DNA of 16,684 nt from DASVHS01 sp036390755 (GTDB lineage: Bacteria > Acidobacteriota > Thermoanaerobaculia > Gp7-AA8): NCBI GenBank assembly GCA_036390755.1, contig DASWBH010000174.1, positions 1 to 16,684 of the forward strand, in the 5' to 3' direction. The translations under genes and the position numbers were made by a program. Positions 1 through 7,611 of this stretch are shown in pieces. Positions within the stretch are counted from its first letter, which is position 1, and the number at the start of each line of letters is the position of its first letter. Below the pieces are notes generated by a model that was not told the DNA's origin, searched no databases, and saw nothing but the letters and a program-made list of their open reading frames with translations.

Positions 1-159
1 AACGGCTACGACCGCGCGTTCGGCGCCCGCCCGATGGCGCGGCTCATCCACTCGAAGATCAAGGAGCCGCTCGTCGAGGAGATGTTGTTCGGCAGACTTT
101 CCGAAGGCGGCAACGCCGTCGTTGACGCCGCGGACGGCCAACTCACGCTATCGTATTGA
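1..159 (+). CDS. clpA: ATP-dependent Clp protease ATP-binding subunit ClpA, 3' end only
   Basis: The first 52 codons in frame 1 encode the C-terminal end of a Clp/Hsp100 AAA+ unfoldase. The stretch GYDRAFGARPMARLIHSKIK is the sensor-2 region and small C-terminal domain of the second AAA module (the GAR motif). It is followed by the usual IKEPLVEEMLFGRL helix and a short glycine-rich tail ending in TGA at 157-159. Known role: ClpA feeds unfolded substrates, including N-degron proteins delivered by ClpS, into the ClpP chamber in the cytoplasm. The choice of ClpA over ClpB or ClpC rests on the KEPLVEEMLFG-type tail and on the next gene being aat, a common bacterial order. The 5' part lies outside the window, so upstream partners such as clpS cannot be seen. 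Confidence 0.88.
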   Translation, partial: NGYDRAFGARPMARLIHSKIKEPLVEEMLFGRLSEGGNAVVDAADGQLTLSY

Positions 160-191
160 TTCGTGAATCAGGTCGCGGGTCGCAGGCACTG

Positions 192-833
192 ATGTCGCGC
201 TTCCCCGATCCACGCTACGCGCGCAGTGACATCGTCGCGGTCGGCGCCGACCTGCGCGTCGAGACGCTGCGCGACGCCTATCGCCACGGCATCTTTCCGT
301 GGCCCCACGAAGGACTTCCACTGCCGTGGTTCTCGCCGCGACGGCGTGCCGTCATGTTTTTCGATCAACTCCACCTCGGACGCAGCACCCGGAAGGCGGC
401 GAAGGCGGCGCCGTACACGTTCACGATCGATCGCGCGTTCGCCGACGTCGTCGAAGCCTGCGCATCGGTACCGCGCCCGGAACAGGATGGGACATGGATC
501 AATCAGGACATCATCACCGCGTACCTCGCGCTGCATCGCGCCGGTGACGCGCACAGCGTCGAGGTGTGGCAGGACGACCACATCGTCGGAGGTCTTTACG
601 GCATCGACGCCGGCGGCGTGTTCACGGGCGAGAGCATGTTCCACCGCGCGCCGCACGCGTCGAAACTCGCGCTGCTGTTCCTGATCGATCACCTGAAGTC
701 GCGTGGCGCGGCCTGGCTCGACTGCCAGGTCATGACGCCGCACATGGAAGCGCTCGGCGCCCGCGAGATCATGCGCGCGAGATTCCTCGACATGCTCGCC
801 GACGCACAGGCATCGAGCGTGCGGCTCTTCTGA
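192..833 (+). CDS. aat: Leucyl/phenylalanyl-tRNA--protein transferase
   Basis: Aat transfers Leu or Phe from aminoacyl-tRNA to N-terminal Arg/Lys of proteins, creating a destabilising residue recognised by ClpS/ClpAP in the cytoplasm. The family signatures are all visible: FPDP near the start, YRHGIFPWP, LPWFSPRRRAVM, TWIN, AHSVEVWQDD, VGGLYGI, FTGESMFHR...SKLALLFL and WLDCQ. The C-terminal LGAREIMRARFLDML matches the usual GA..I.R..F end. The length of 213 residues is normal. I prefer ATG at 192, which puts FPDP at residues 4-7 and has a weak GCAGG upstream. An alternative TTG at 156 gives 225 residues and overlaps the clpA stop (TTGA). Either start makes this tightly coupled to clpA, consistent with one N-degron operon. 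Confidence 0.93.
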   Translation: MSRFPDPRYARSDIVAVGADLRVETLRDAYRHGIFPWPHEGLPLPWFSPRRRAVMFFDQLHLGRSTRKAAKAAPYTFTIDRAFADVVEACASVPRPEQDGTWINQDIITAYLALHRAGDAHSVEVWQDDHIVGGLYGIDAGGVFTGESMFHRAPHASKLALLFLIDHLKSRGAAWLDCQVMTPHMEALGAREIMRARFLDMLADAQASSVRLF

Positions 834-908
834 GCTTGATACCCCTCGCGTCACGCAAGAATGCCGGATCCTGATGAAGTGTTACGATAAAACGCGGACG
901 GACATCGA

Positions 909-1091
909 ATGGCCACATCGAGAAGGAAAGCGTCATCGGCCAGACGTGCGGCTCGGAAAACGGCTCCCGCTTCCCGGCAAACACGCGAAGCGAGGAGTGG
1001 CAGGTTCATTCTGTTTCCCACCGAACAGAGCACGATCGGCCGCAAGAACATCGAAACGGCCGTCAGCACCGTCGTCCGTAGACGATCGTAG
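909..1091 (+). CDS. Small basic hypothetical protein upstream of NDT/TIR-like gene
   Basis: A 60-residue reading frame starts at ATG 909 and stops six bases before the ATG of the next gene. The N-terminal half is rich in Arg, Lys, Ala and Ser, as in a disordered nucleic-acid-binding tail. The C-terminal half, around RFILFPTEQSTIGRKNIETAV, looks like a folded segment and is less biased. I do not recognise a named family. The tight spacing to the frameshifted gene behind it suggests the two are co-transcribed and work together. No strong ribosome binding site is visible. It could still be a chance ORF in GC-rich DNA, but base composition here is less extreme than in the neighbours, and the ORF ends cleanly at the next gene start. 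Confidence 0.45.
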   Translation: MATSRRKASSARRAARKTAPASRQTREARSGRFILFPTEQSTIGRKNIETAVSTVVRRRS

Positions 1092-1097
1092 TTGCGA

Positions 1098-1711
1098 ATG
1101 GCAGCTGCCGAATACGAACGCAATGTATTCATCAACTGCCCATTCGACAACGCGTACGCGCCGATTTTTGAAGCAATCGTATTCGCCGTTCACGATGCGG
1201 GATTCCGGCCGAAGTGCGCTCGCGAAAAGCTTGATTCGAGTCAGATCCGAGTTCACAAGATCGCCGACCTGATCTCGCAGAGCCGCTATTCGATTCACGA
1301 TCTGTCACGTACTGAGCTGGATGAGGCCAGTGAGCTCCCTCGATTCAACATGCCTTTCGAGCTGGGCATGGTATCGGCTGTAAGCTCTATAGCGGCAAAC
1401 ATACAGACAAGTCATTCCTGATATTCGAATCGACACGGTATCAGTTTCAGAAGTACATCTCGGATATCGCGGGACAGGACATTCAATCGCATTCCGACGA
1501 TCCGAAGGTCGCCGTGACGGCGGTTCGCGACTGGCTCAGGAGCGAATCGCGTGAAAGGAACATTCCTGGAGGAGCGGAGATCTACGAACGTTACGAAAGT
1601 TTTCGACGGGAGCTGCCGCAGATCTGCTCTGAATTAAGGCTGAATTTGCAGGAGCTGACGTTCGTCGACTTCTCGTACACGATTGCGACATGGCTCGAGA
1701 AGCAGTTCTGA
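1098..1711 (+). pseudogene. Nucleoside 2-deoxyribosyltransferase/TIR-like-fold protein, frameshifted
   Basis: Two frames join into one protein of about 204 residues. The first runs from ATG 1098 and contains YERNVFINCPFD, AGFRPKCA, SRYSIHDLSRTE and LPRFNMPFELGM. It loses frame at about 1371-1376 and stops at 1421. The second frame resumes as GCKLYSGKHTDKSFLIF, then ISDIAGQDIQSHSDDPKVAV and AVRDWLRSE, and ends at TAG 1709-1711. One missing base between GTA (1371-1373) and GGC (1376-1378) explains the break. The pattern of an N-terminal INCPFD strand, a HDLSR loop and a FELG motif resembles the nucleoside deoxyribosyltransferase/TIR-like Rossmann fold, in which the Glu of ELG is catalytic. That functional reading is inference. 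Alternatives are a genuine pseudogene or an assembly indel. A defence-effector role is possible but unproven. Confidence 0.7.
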
Positions 1712-1748
1712 TCCGACGCGCAGGCACCGCGGATCCGGCTGTCTTGAA

Positions 1749-2876
1749 CTACGGCCGGACGGCCCGCCTTCGCACAGGTGCCGGCGTGTAGATCTCCGCA
1801 GTGGCGACCGTCATCATCGAGGCATCCACGCCGCCGGCGACGAGCACGCTGCCGCTCGGCAGAGTCACGGCGCTGTGCAGCACGCGCGGATCCATGAGCG
1901 CGGCCGGGGCGCGGAACGTGCGCGACGGGGTCTCGAACGTCTCGATCATCGAGACCATCTGCGCCATCATCGACTCGCCGCCGATGACGGCAACCTCGCC
2001 GCTCGGCAGAAGCGAGGCGGTGTGGCCGATCCGCATCGCGCCCATCTGCGCGGCAGTCGAGAATGTGCCGCGCGCGGGATCGAAGATCTCGCTGAGCGCG
2101 TCGACCGAAGTTCCGCCGTGGACGAACACGGTACCGTTCGGCAGGAGCGTGGCCGTGTGGCCGGAGCGGTAGGTCATCGTCGGCGCGCCCACGGAGAACA
2201 CTCCCGTGGCCGGATCGAAGATCTCGGATGACGAGTCGAGTTGCTGCATCCCCATCATTTCCATCATTCCCATCATGGTTATCACGCCGCCGCCGGCGAT
2301 GAGCACGCGGCCGTCCGGCAGCAGCGTGGCCGTCGATTTCGAACGCGACAGCATCATCGACGGCGTCATCGAGAACGTGTCCGTCACCGGATCGAAGATC
2401 TCGGCGGTCATCAGCATGCCCATGGGTCCGACGCCGCCGGCGATCAGGACGCGGCCGTCGCGAAGCAGCGTCGCCGTGTGGAACACGCGCGGCGTCATCA
2501 TGTCGCCGACGCGCGTGAAGCTGTGCATCGCCGGGTCGTAGATCTCCGCGGCTGCAATCGCACCCATTTCATCGATGCCGCCCGCGATCAGGACGCGGCC
2601 GTCCGCGAGCAACGTCGCCGTGTGATCGGAGCGCGGTACGACGAGCGCGGCATTGCTCGAGAACGATTGCATCCGCTCGTCGAAGATCTCCGCTACGGCG
2701 GGAACCTCCATCTCATTGCGTCCGCCGGCGACGAGGACGCGGCCGTCGGCGAGGAGTGTCGCCGTGTGCCCCTGCCTCGCGTGCATCATCGAGCCGGTGG
2801 GATGGACCGTCTGCGCCAGGGCCGGCGCGGCGATCGACAGGAGCGTGAGGACAGCAATGGCTGCATGCGTGCGCAT
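1749..2876 (-). CDS. Secreted Kelch-repeat (galactose oxidase-like) beta-propeller protein with RRAVRP tail
   Basis: A 375-residue protein begins with a Sec signal peptide (MRTHAAIAVLTLLSIAAPALAQ, cleavage expected after ALA) and then seven Kelch-type repeats. Each has the form HTATLLxDGRVLVAGG followed by AEIFDP and a Phe/Ser-rich strand, which is enough for one seven-bladed propeller. Repeat cores lie at roughly residues 35, 85, 135, 185, 240, 285 and 335. The copper-ligand residues of galactose oxidase are not evident, so a binding or structural role outside the cytoplasm is more likely than catalysis. ATG 2876 is chosen over GTG 2882 because AAGAAGG lies five bases before it. The last seven residues are RRRAVRP, almost identical to the end of the NHL protein at 4651-7611. 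The gene is divergent from the SDR gene and convergent with the broken gene ending at 1711. Confidence 0.85.
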   Translation of the reverse strand: MRTHAAIAVLTLLSIAAPALAQTVHPTGSMMHARQGHTATLLADGRVLVAGGRNEMEVPAVAEIFDERMQSFSSNAALVVPRSDHTATLLADGRVLIAGGIDEMGAIAAAEIYDPAMHSFTRVGDMMTPRVFHTATLLRDGRVLIAGGVGPMGMLMTAEIFDPVTDTFSMTPSMMLSRSKSTATLLPDGRVLIAGGGVITMMGMMEMMGMQQLDSSSEIFDPATGVFSVGAPTMTYRSGHTATLLPNGTVFVHGGTSVDALSEIFDPARGTFSTAAQMGAMRIGHTASLLPSGEVAVIGGESMMAQMVSMIETFETPSRTFRAPAALMDPRVLHSAVTLPSGSVLVAGGVDASMMTVATAEIYTPAPVRRRAVRP

Positions 2877-2958
2877 GGGCACCTTCTTTCCGTCGCGACG
2901 TCAATTTACTCCCGAATACGACAACAGGTGTCATGAAACGGTCCCGATACTGTCCTCC

Positions 2959-3864
2959 ATGAAGAATCTCGACGGAAGAATCGCGCTGGTCGCCGGTGCG
3001 ACTCGCGGCGCCGGTCGCGGAATCGCACGCGCTCTTGCCGAGGCAGGCGCGACCGTTTACGGCACGGGGCGGAGCATCGAGGAAACCAGCGAGCTCATCG
3101 CGGTCCGCGCCGATCACACCGATCCGAAGCAGGTCCGCGATGTCATTGCCCGCATTCGACGCGATGCCGGGCACCTCGACATCCTCGTGAACGACGTCTG
3201 GGGCGGCGATGAGCTCACGCAATGGGGCAAACGCATCTGGGAAGCGGACCTGAAGAAAGGTCTGACGATGCTCGAGCGCGCGATCGACACGCACATCATC
3301 ACGAGCCACTACGCGATCCCGCTGATGCTCGGCCGCGGCGCCGGGCTCATCGTCGAGATCACGGACGGCGAAGGCATGTACTACCGCGGCAACATCTACT
3401 ACGACCTCGTGAAGACTTCGGTCATCCGGCTCGCCTTCGCGATGGCGCAGGAGCTGCGGCGCCACGGCATCGCCTCGATCGCGGTGACGCCCGGTTTTCT
3501 CCGTTCCGAACGCATGCTCGAGCATTTCGGCGTCACCGAAGAGAACTGGCGCGACGGCGCGAAGAAGGATCCGCACTGGATTGCATCCGAAACGCCGATG
3601 TACGTCGGCCGCGCGGTCGTCGCGCTCGCAGCCGACGCGAACGTCATGAACAAAACAGGACGCGTGTTCGCCGCATGCGACCTCGCCGACGAATACGGCT
3701 TCGTCGATGCCGATGGAGCGAAGCCGCATTTCCGCCGCCACATCGAACAGAACGCGCCGGAGTATCTGTTTCCGCGGCTCGACGAGAAGTTCTGGAGCTA
3801 CTTCGCCGGCCCGTACGATCTGTGGATGAGCGAGTTCGACTCGGGACGGCGCAATAACGACTGA
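2959..3864 (+). CDS. SDR-family NAD(P)-dependent oxidoreductase
   Basis: A 301-residue short-chain dehydrogenase/reductase. The Rossmann nucleotide-binding motif is GATRGAGRGIA (residues 13-23), where TGxxxGIG is usual. NDVWGG replaces the common NNAG. The active-site pair is YYDLVK (Tyr-x3-Lys), and the C-terminal PGFLRSE segment is typical. The usual catalytic Ser region reads EITDGEG, so the Ser may be replaced by Thr or Asp. The protein has a longer C-terminal extension than classical SDRs (about 250 residues), ending in an aromatic-rich stretch, and resembles DHRS1-like SDRs. Substrate is unknown. ATG 2959 is chosen because the fold starts there (MKNLDGRIALVAG). The frame is open further upstream but runs through the divergent Kelch gene. 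The ribosome binding site is weak. Confidence 0.85.
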   Translation: MKNLDGRIALVAGATRGAGRGIARALAEAGATVYGTGRSIEETSELIAVRADHTDPKQVRDVIARIRRDAGHLDILVNDVWGGDELTQWGKRIWEADLKKGLTMLERAIDTHIITSHYAIPLMLGRGAGLIVEITDGEGMYYRGNIYYDLVKTSVIRLAFAMAQELRRHGIASIAVTPGFLRSERMLEHFGVTEENWRDGAKKDPHWIASETPMYVGRAVVALAADANVMNKTGRVFAACDLADEYGFVDADGAKPHFRRHIEQNAPEYLFPRLDEKFWSYFAGPYDLWMSEFDSGRRNND

Positions 3865-4083
3865 CGCGGAGTGCGGCCGGCTCTACAGGACGAAGAAAAG
3901 CTTGCCAGCGATTACGGCGAGAGAGACTCTCAGACCATGAATTCTGCGCGAGATCCCTCGCAGCCAGGAGTGCGACGGGTCAATCGTGTTCAACGCGGTT
4001 CCACTGCCCCGAGGTCCGGCAGATTCGGCGACAACGAGTGTTCGGTAACGCGCATGGCCCGAGCGAGCCCGCCCTTATCCCCC
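3865..4083. other. Intergenic stretch with no recognisable gene
   Basis: This stretch lies between the SDR stop and the start of the 42-bp tandem repeat. Short ORFs cross it on both strands but none gives a recognisable protein, a good ribosome binding site or a folded-looking composition. No tRNA-like or terminator-like hairpin was seen. It may be old flanking DNA of the IS30 remnant. Confidence 0.5.
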
Positions 4084-4167
4084 TTAGCTTCAACTTTGAA
4101 CTGCAACACTGACGGTTCGGGAAGCTTAGCTTCAACTTTGAACTGCAACACTGACGGTTCGCGAAGC
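4084..4167. repeat. 42-bp tandem duplication covering the IS30 transposase 3' end
   Basis: Two adjacent 42-bp copies (4084-4125 and 4126-4167) differ at one base (G or C in the sixth base from the unit end). Both contain TTAGCTTCAACTTTGAACTG followed by CAACACTGACGGTTCG. The right copy encodes, on the minus strand, the last residues of the transposase remnant (RTVSVAVQS then stop). The left copy repeats that coding end after the stop. The unit probably includes the outer end sequence of the insertion element. Confidence 0.85.
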
Positions 4168-4377
4168 ATATCGGTGATCGACGCCGATCTCGAAATGTTT
4201 CTGGAGGCGTTCTAACGGTGTTCGGAATTGATAGCGTTTGCGCGGCCGGTTGTTCAACGCTGCTGCGACGGCGTTGCATCGTGACTGCGTGACCGTACGC
4301 ATCGAGGTCCGTTTCGGCAGGTACTGACGAATCAAGCCATTCGTGTTTTCGTTGGTGCCGCGTTCCCGTGGCGATGG
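4132..4377 (-). pseudogene. IS30-family transposase, C-terminal remnant
   Basis: Read on the minus strand, the segment from about 4377 down to TGA at 4132 encodes PSPRERGTNENTNGLIRQYL, then PKRTSM, LNNRPRKRYQFRTPLE and a short tail. This is the C-terminal part of an IS30-family DDE transposase: the (P.SPW)ERGTNENTNGL block containing the last catalytic Glu, and the LN.RPRK..G.RTP block. A Trp-to-Arg change (TGG to CGG) is inferred in the SPW motif. Everything upstream, including the helix-turn-helix and the first two Asp residues, is missing, and no second end was found. It is therefore an inactive fragment of roughly 80 residues out of more than 300. Confidence 0.85.
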
Positions 4378-4595
4378 AGGTCTCGGTCGCCAAGGTCCTC
4401 AAAGGAGAACATCCCGGCAGTACAACGTTGCGCGTCAATGGCAATCGCGGCCGATTGTGCATGCAGTACGTTACGGAGTTCGCGATCGGCTCAACGCGGC
4501 TCTTCGTCCTCAGTGTGCCCCGAGGCTTCGAGCCACAAGATGCCGCGGTCGGATCGCGCTGCGCATGCCTGTTCGCCTTTCCAAAACAACGCTAG
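4378..4595 (+). pseudogene. Gene fragment, possible NTR/TIMP-like domain C-terminal part
   Basis: Abutting the IS30 remnant, the plus strand encodes VSVAKVLKGEHPGSTTLRVN, then a Cys-containing strand (GRLCMQYVTEF) and AIGSTRLFVLSV, ending at TAG 4593-4595. The VLKG...V.V.G...C.....F..GT..LF.LS layout recalls the second half of bacterial NTR/TIMP-like lipoprotein domains, which normally begin with a lipobox and a short CSC-type start. No start or signal sequence is present, so the 5' end has probably been lost at the IS junction. The family call is tentative and rests on pattern memory. A nearby ATG at 4374 exists but has no convincing ribosome binding site. Confidence 0.4.
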
Positions 4596-4650
4596 ACCGC
4601 GGTCTGCCTCGTGTCGACCGAGACCAACTCTGCTTCGATGGCGCCTCTTC

Positions 4651-7611
4651 TCACGGCCGCACCGCTCTCCTTTTGCCACCTGTAGACGGCGTGTTGGTCA
4701 GGGAAAACGAACTCGCCTGCCCCGACCCCAGCGGTGTTGCGGTGACGGTATAGAAGCCCGCCTGGAACGCCGCTCTGCAGGAGGCGGTGGCTTTGCCGTT
4801 CCGATCGGTCAAGATACTGATCGTCCGCATGTCGTTGGAGAACACGCATGAGGCGCCGGATGTTGGCGCTGAGAAATCGACGCGCACGCCCGGCGCCGGA
4901 GTGCCCCAGGAAGCCTTCACGGTCACTTCCAGCGGCGAGGGAAACAGCGTCCAGAGCGGCGCCGACTGAGGCGTGCCGAGGGTGGCCTCTGCGTGGGCGT
5001 CCGGGGGCGCGATGATGGCTCCCTGTTTGACGACCCGGATCCGCCGGTTCTCGCCGTCGAACAACAGAATGTTGCCCTGCCCGTCGATCGCCAGGCCTGA
5101 GCCGTAGTCGAATTGCGCCTGCAGGGCCGGGCCGCCGTCACCGGAGAACCCTCGGCTGCCGCTGCCGGCGACCGTGGAGATGATTCCGTTGACATCCAGC
5201 CTGCGGATGCGCCCGTCCGCGGCATCGCTGATGTACATGTTTCCTGTTGGGTCGAAGGCGATTCGGTATGGGTTGAGCGTGACCCCGGTGCCGGGATTGC
5301 CATCACCGGGGTAGGCGGGTCCATGCCCCGCCACCGTGCTAATGATCCCCTGCGGGTCCACGCAGCGGACGCTGAAGTTCCCGGTGTCCGCAATGCAGAT
5401 GTTCCTCTTGATCTCGAGGGCAACATCGGAAGGACCGCTCAGCAAAGCCTGGGTCGCGGGGCCGCCGTCGCCCGCGAATCCACCGCCCTGGTCGCTTCCG
5501 GCGGGGCCGCTGCCCGCAAACGTGGTGATGATGCCCGTCGCCGCGTCTGCCCGCCGGACGCGATGGTTGAAGAGATCAGCGATGAAGATGTTCCCCTGGC
5601 CGTCCACCTTCAGGACCCCTTGTCCCTCGGCCAGTTGGGCGGCTGTAGCCGGACCTCCGTCACCCGAATATCCGCAGCTCTGGATCTGCGTGAGTGGTCC
5701 TGCCACAGTGCGAATCAACCCGTCGGTTCCGATACGCCGGACAGAGCAGAAGTCGGTGAAGACGATGTTCCCGCTGGCAAAGGTATCGACGCTGACCGGC
5801 GCCATGCCGGCATGGAGTGCTTCGACGCCTTCATGGTAGAAGCCCTGAATCGCCTCCACGCCCATGCCCGCCACAGTCACGATGCGGCCCGCCCGGTCAA
5901 TCCTGCGAATGCGATGGCTGCCCCGTGGCTCAACGACCAGGATGTCTCCCGCGTTGTCGAGTGTCAGATTGCCGATGTCTTCGAAAACGGTCTCCAGAGC
6001 CCGGCTTCCACCGTCACCGATCGTGGCGGGCCCGATTCCCGCGGCAGTGGTCAGAACACCGGTGACGGCATCGATGCGGCGAATCCGTTTCGCGGAGCGC
6101 TCGCTCACGAAAATGTCTCCGTTGGGAGCCACCGAGATATTGATCGGGATCATCGAAGCATCCCGCGCCAGAATGCCGTCGGGCGACAATCCCGGGGACC
6201 CGGTGCCGGCGAGCCGGCGGAGCGAACCGTTCGATTGCACTTGCCAGACTGTCCAATTGTCGGAAAACAAGACCCGGTCTTGGCGATCAACGGCGAGGGC
6301 GGAGAGAAATACGTTCGCCTGAGTTGCTAAGACACCGTCATTGGGCCGAATGGATCCTCCTCCAACGACGGTGCTCACTACGCCATCCAATCCAACACGC
6401 CGAATTCGGTGATTGTCCCAGTCCAGGACGTAGAGGTTTCCGAGAGAGTCCAGGGCCAAGGACCCACCGGGCCGAGCGGATGGATTCAAGCGGAAGGAGG
6501 CTTGTGTCGCCGGGCCGCCGTCGCCGGAAAAACCGTTTGCACCACTACCGGCAAGGGTCGTGATGATGCCGGATGTGTCGATCTTGCGCACCCGCTGGTT
6601 CCCCGCATCGAGGACATACACGTTTCCCTGGGCATCCACCGCCACGGAACCCGTTGGGGTGTTCAGTTGCGCCTGCGTCGCCGGCCCTCCGTCGCCGCCG
6701 TAGCCCCCGCCGTGGTCAGGTTGAGTGCTGCCGGCGATGGTGCTGACGATGCCGGTAAGAGCGTCAATCTTGCGGACTCGATTGTTGCCGAAACTATCGG
6801 CGATGAAGATGTTGCCGAAGCGATCGACCGCCAGTCCCGCCGGCCAATTGAACTGGGCATCGGTTGCCGGGCCGCCGTCGCCGGAAAAGCCGATGACTCC
6901 AGTACCCGCGATGGTGGTGATCCTGCCGCTCTGATCGATCTTCCTGACCTGTCCTCCGTTTTCCTCGCCCAGGTAGAGATTTCCCTCCGCATCGAACGCC
7001 GTGCCCTGGGCTTCCACGATGGCTTGCGTTGCCAGGCGGCCTTCTCCGACGAAATTGCCAACTCCGGCGATGGTGGTGACGTCACCGGGTCCGATTTCGT
7101 CGAGCGTCGGAGGCAGGTAAAGGAACTCGGTGAAGGTCTGTCCAGAGCCGTTGGACAAGCGAACCGCAGCCAGGGCCGTAGCGAAAGGTCCTTCCCCCAG
7201 TCGCGGCGTCGTCACCTGAACCTGCGAGGGGCTGAGGATCTGGACGTTGATTCCGGCGTTTCTGTTGAAGCGGACGGCGGTGCCCTGCGCGAATCCGCTG
7301 CCGGTGATCGTCACGACCGTCCCTCCCGCGGTCGGGCCCTGGATTGGCGCAATCGAATCGATGTGCGGAGCGTCGGAGGCGGCTCGTGCGGTCCCGCCGG
7401 CCAGCAGCAGCAGCAGCAGGACAACGAGATTCCCAAGGAACTTCCCGGCCAGATCTTGCGACGTTGGATGTGACCCGTCGTTAGGGAGATGCCGAACCGC
7501 ACGCGGCAGGGCGGTCAGGGGCTGTGTATTTGCGCTCATGGTTGTCGATGTCGCGCAAACGGCGGGACCCGCCCTCCGACGTTGAATCATCGGCGCATCA
7601 TGGAGTTCCAT
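4651..7611 (-). CDS. Secreted IPT/TIG - twelve NHL-repeat - Ig-like protein with RRAVRP tail
   Basis: A 986-residue exported protein. A leucine run followed by AGGTARA-A (residues about 58-79) is a signal peptide. The preceding 55 residues make ATG 7539 (residue 25) or an even shorter start plausible. An IPT/TIG domain follows (PHIDSIAPIQGPTAGGTVVT, about 82-165). Then come about twelve NHL repeats (about 175-870) of the form GDGGPAT.A.....P.G.AVD..GN.Y..D....R.RKID, separated by ITT.AG strands. Twelve repeats could build two six-bladed propellers. The C-terminal 100 residues form an invasin-type bacterial Ig-like domain (VTVKASWGTPAPGVRVDF, LTDRNGKATASC). The last seven residues are KRRAVRP. 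No enzyme residues are evident, and a cell-surface binding role is inferred. The gene sits between an IS30 remnant and an IS3 remnant, and its codon use is less GC-biased than that of the neighbours. Confidence 0.85.
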   Translation of the reverse strand: MELHDAPMIQRRRAGPAVCATSTTMSANTQPLTALPRAVRHLPNDGSHPTSQDLAGKFLGNLVVLLLLLLAGGTARAASDAPHIDSIAPIQGPTAGGTVVTITGSGFAQGTAVRFNRNAGINVQILSPSQVQVTTPRLGEGPFATALAAVRLSNGSGQTFTEFLYLPPTLDEIGPGDVTTIAGVGNFVGEGRLATQAIVEAQGTAFDAEGNLYLGEENGGQVRKIDQSGRITTIAGTGVIGFSGDGGPATDAQFNWPAGLAVDRFGNIFIADSFGNNRVRKIDALTGIVSTIAGSTQPDHGGGYGGDGGPATQAQLNTPTGSVAVDAQGNVYVLDAGNQRVRKIDTSGIITTLAGSGANGFSGDGGPATQASFRLNPSARPGGSLALDSLGNLYVLDWDNHRIRRVGLDGVVSTVVGGGSIRPNDGVLATQANVFLSALAVDRQDRVLFSDNWTVWQVQSNGSLRRLAGTGSPGLSPDGILARDASMIPINISVAPNGDIFVSERSAKRIRRIDAVTGVLTTAAGIGPATIGDGGSRALETVFEDIGNLTLDNAGDILVVEPRGSHRIRRIDRAGRIVTVAGMGVEAIQGFYHEGVEALHAGMAPVSVDTFASGNIVFTDFCSVRRIGTDGLIRTVAGPLTQIQSCGYSGDGGPATAAQLAEGQGVLKVDGQGNIFIADLFNHRVRRADAATGIITTFAGSGPAGSDQGGGFAGDGGPATQALLSGPSDVALEIKRNICIADTGNFSVRCVDPQGIISTVAGHGPAYPGDGNPGTGVTLNPYRIAFDPTGNMYISDAADGRIRRLDVNGIISTVAGSGSRGFSGDGGPALQAQFDYGSGLAIDGQGNILLFDGENRRIRVVKQGAIIAPPDAHAEATLGTPQSAPLWTLFPSPLEVTVKASWGTPAPGVRVDFSAPTSGASCVFSNDMRTISILTDRNGKATASCRAAFQAGFYTVTATPLGSGQASSFSLTNTPSTGGKRRAVRP

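Noticed and set aside
1749..2876. Periodic repeats that could look like a CRISPR or tandem array
   Set aside because: Spacing and sequence follow the Kelch protein repeats; there are no identical repeats with unique spacers.
2653..2958. N-terminal extension of the SDR protein by 102 residues
   Set aside because: It lies antisense to the Kelch gene start, and the SDR fold begins at the ATG at 2959.
5113..6330. 405-codon plus-strand frame inside the NHL gene
   Set aside because: The NHL repeats on the minus strand are unmistakable. The plus frame mirrors their periodic DNA.
7402..7421. CTG/CAG trinucleotide run
   Set aside because: It encodes the leucine core of the NHL protein signal peptide, so it needs no separate explanation.
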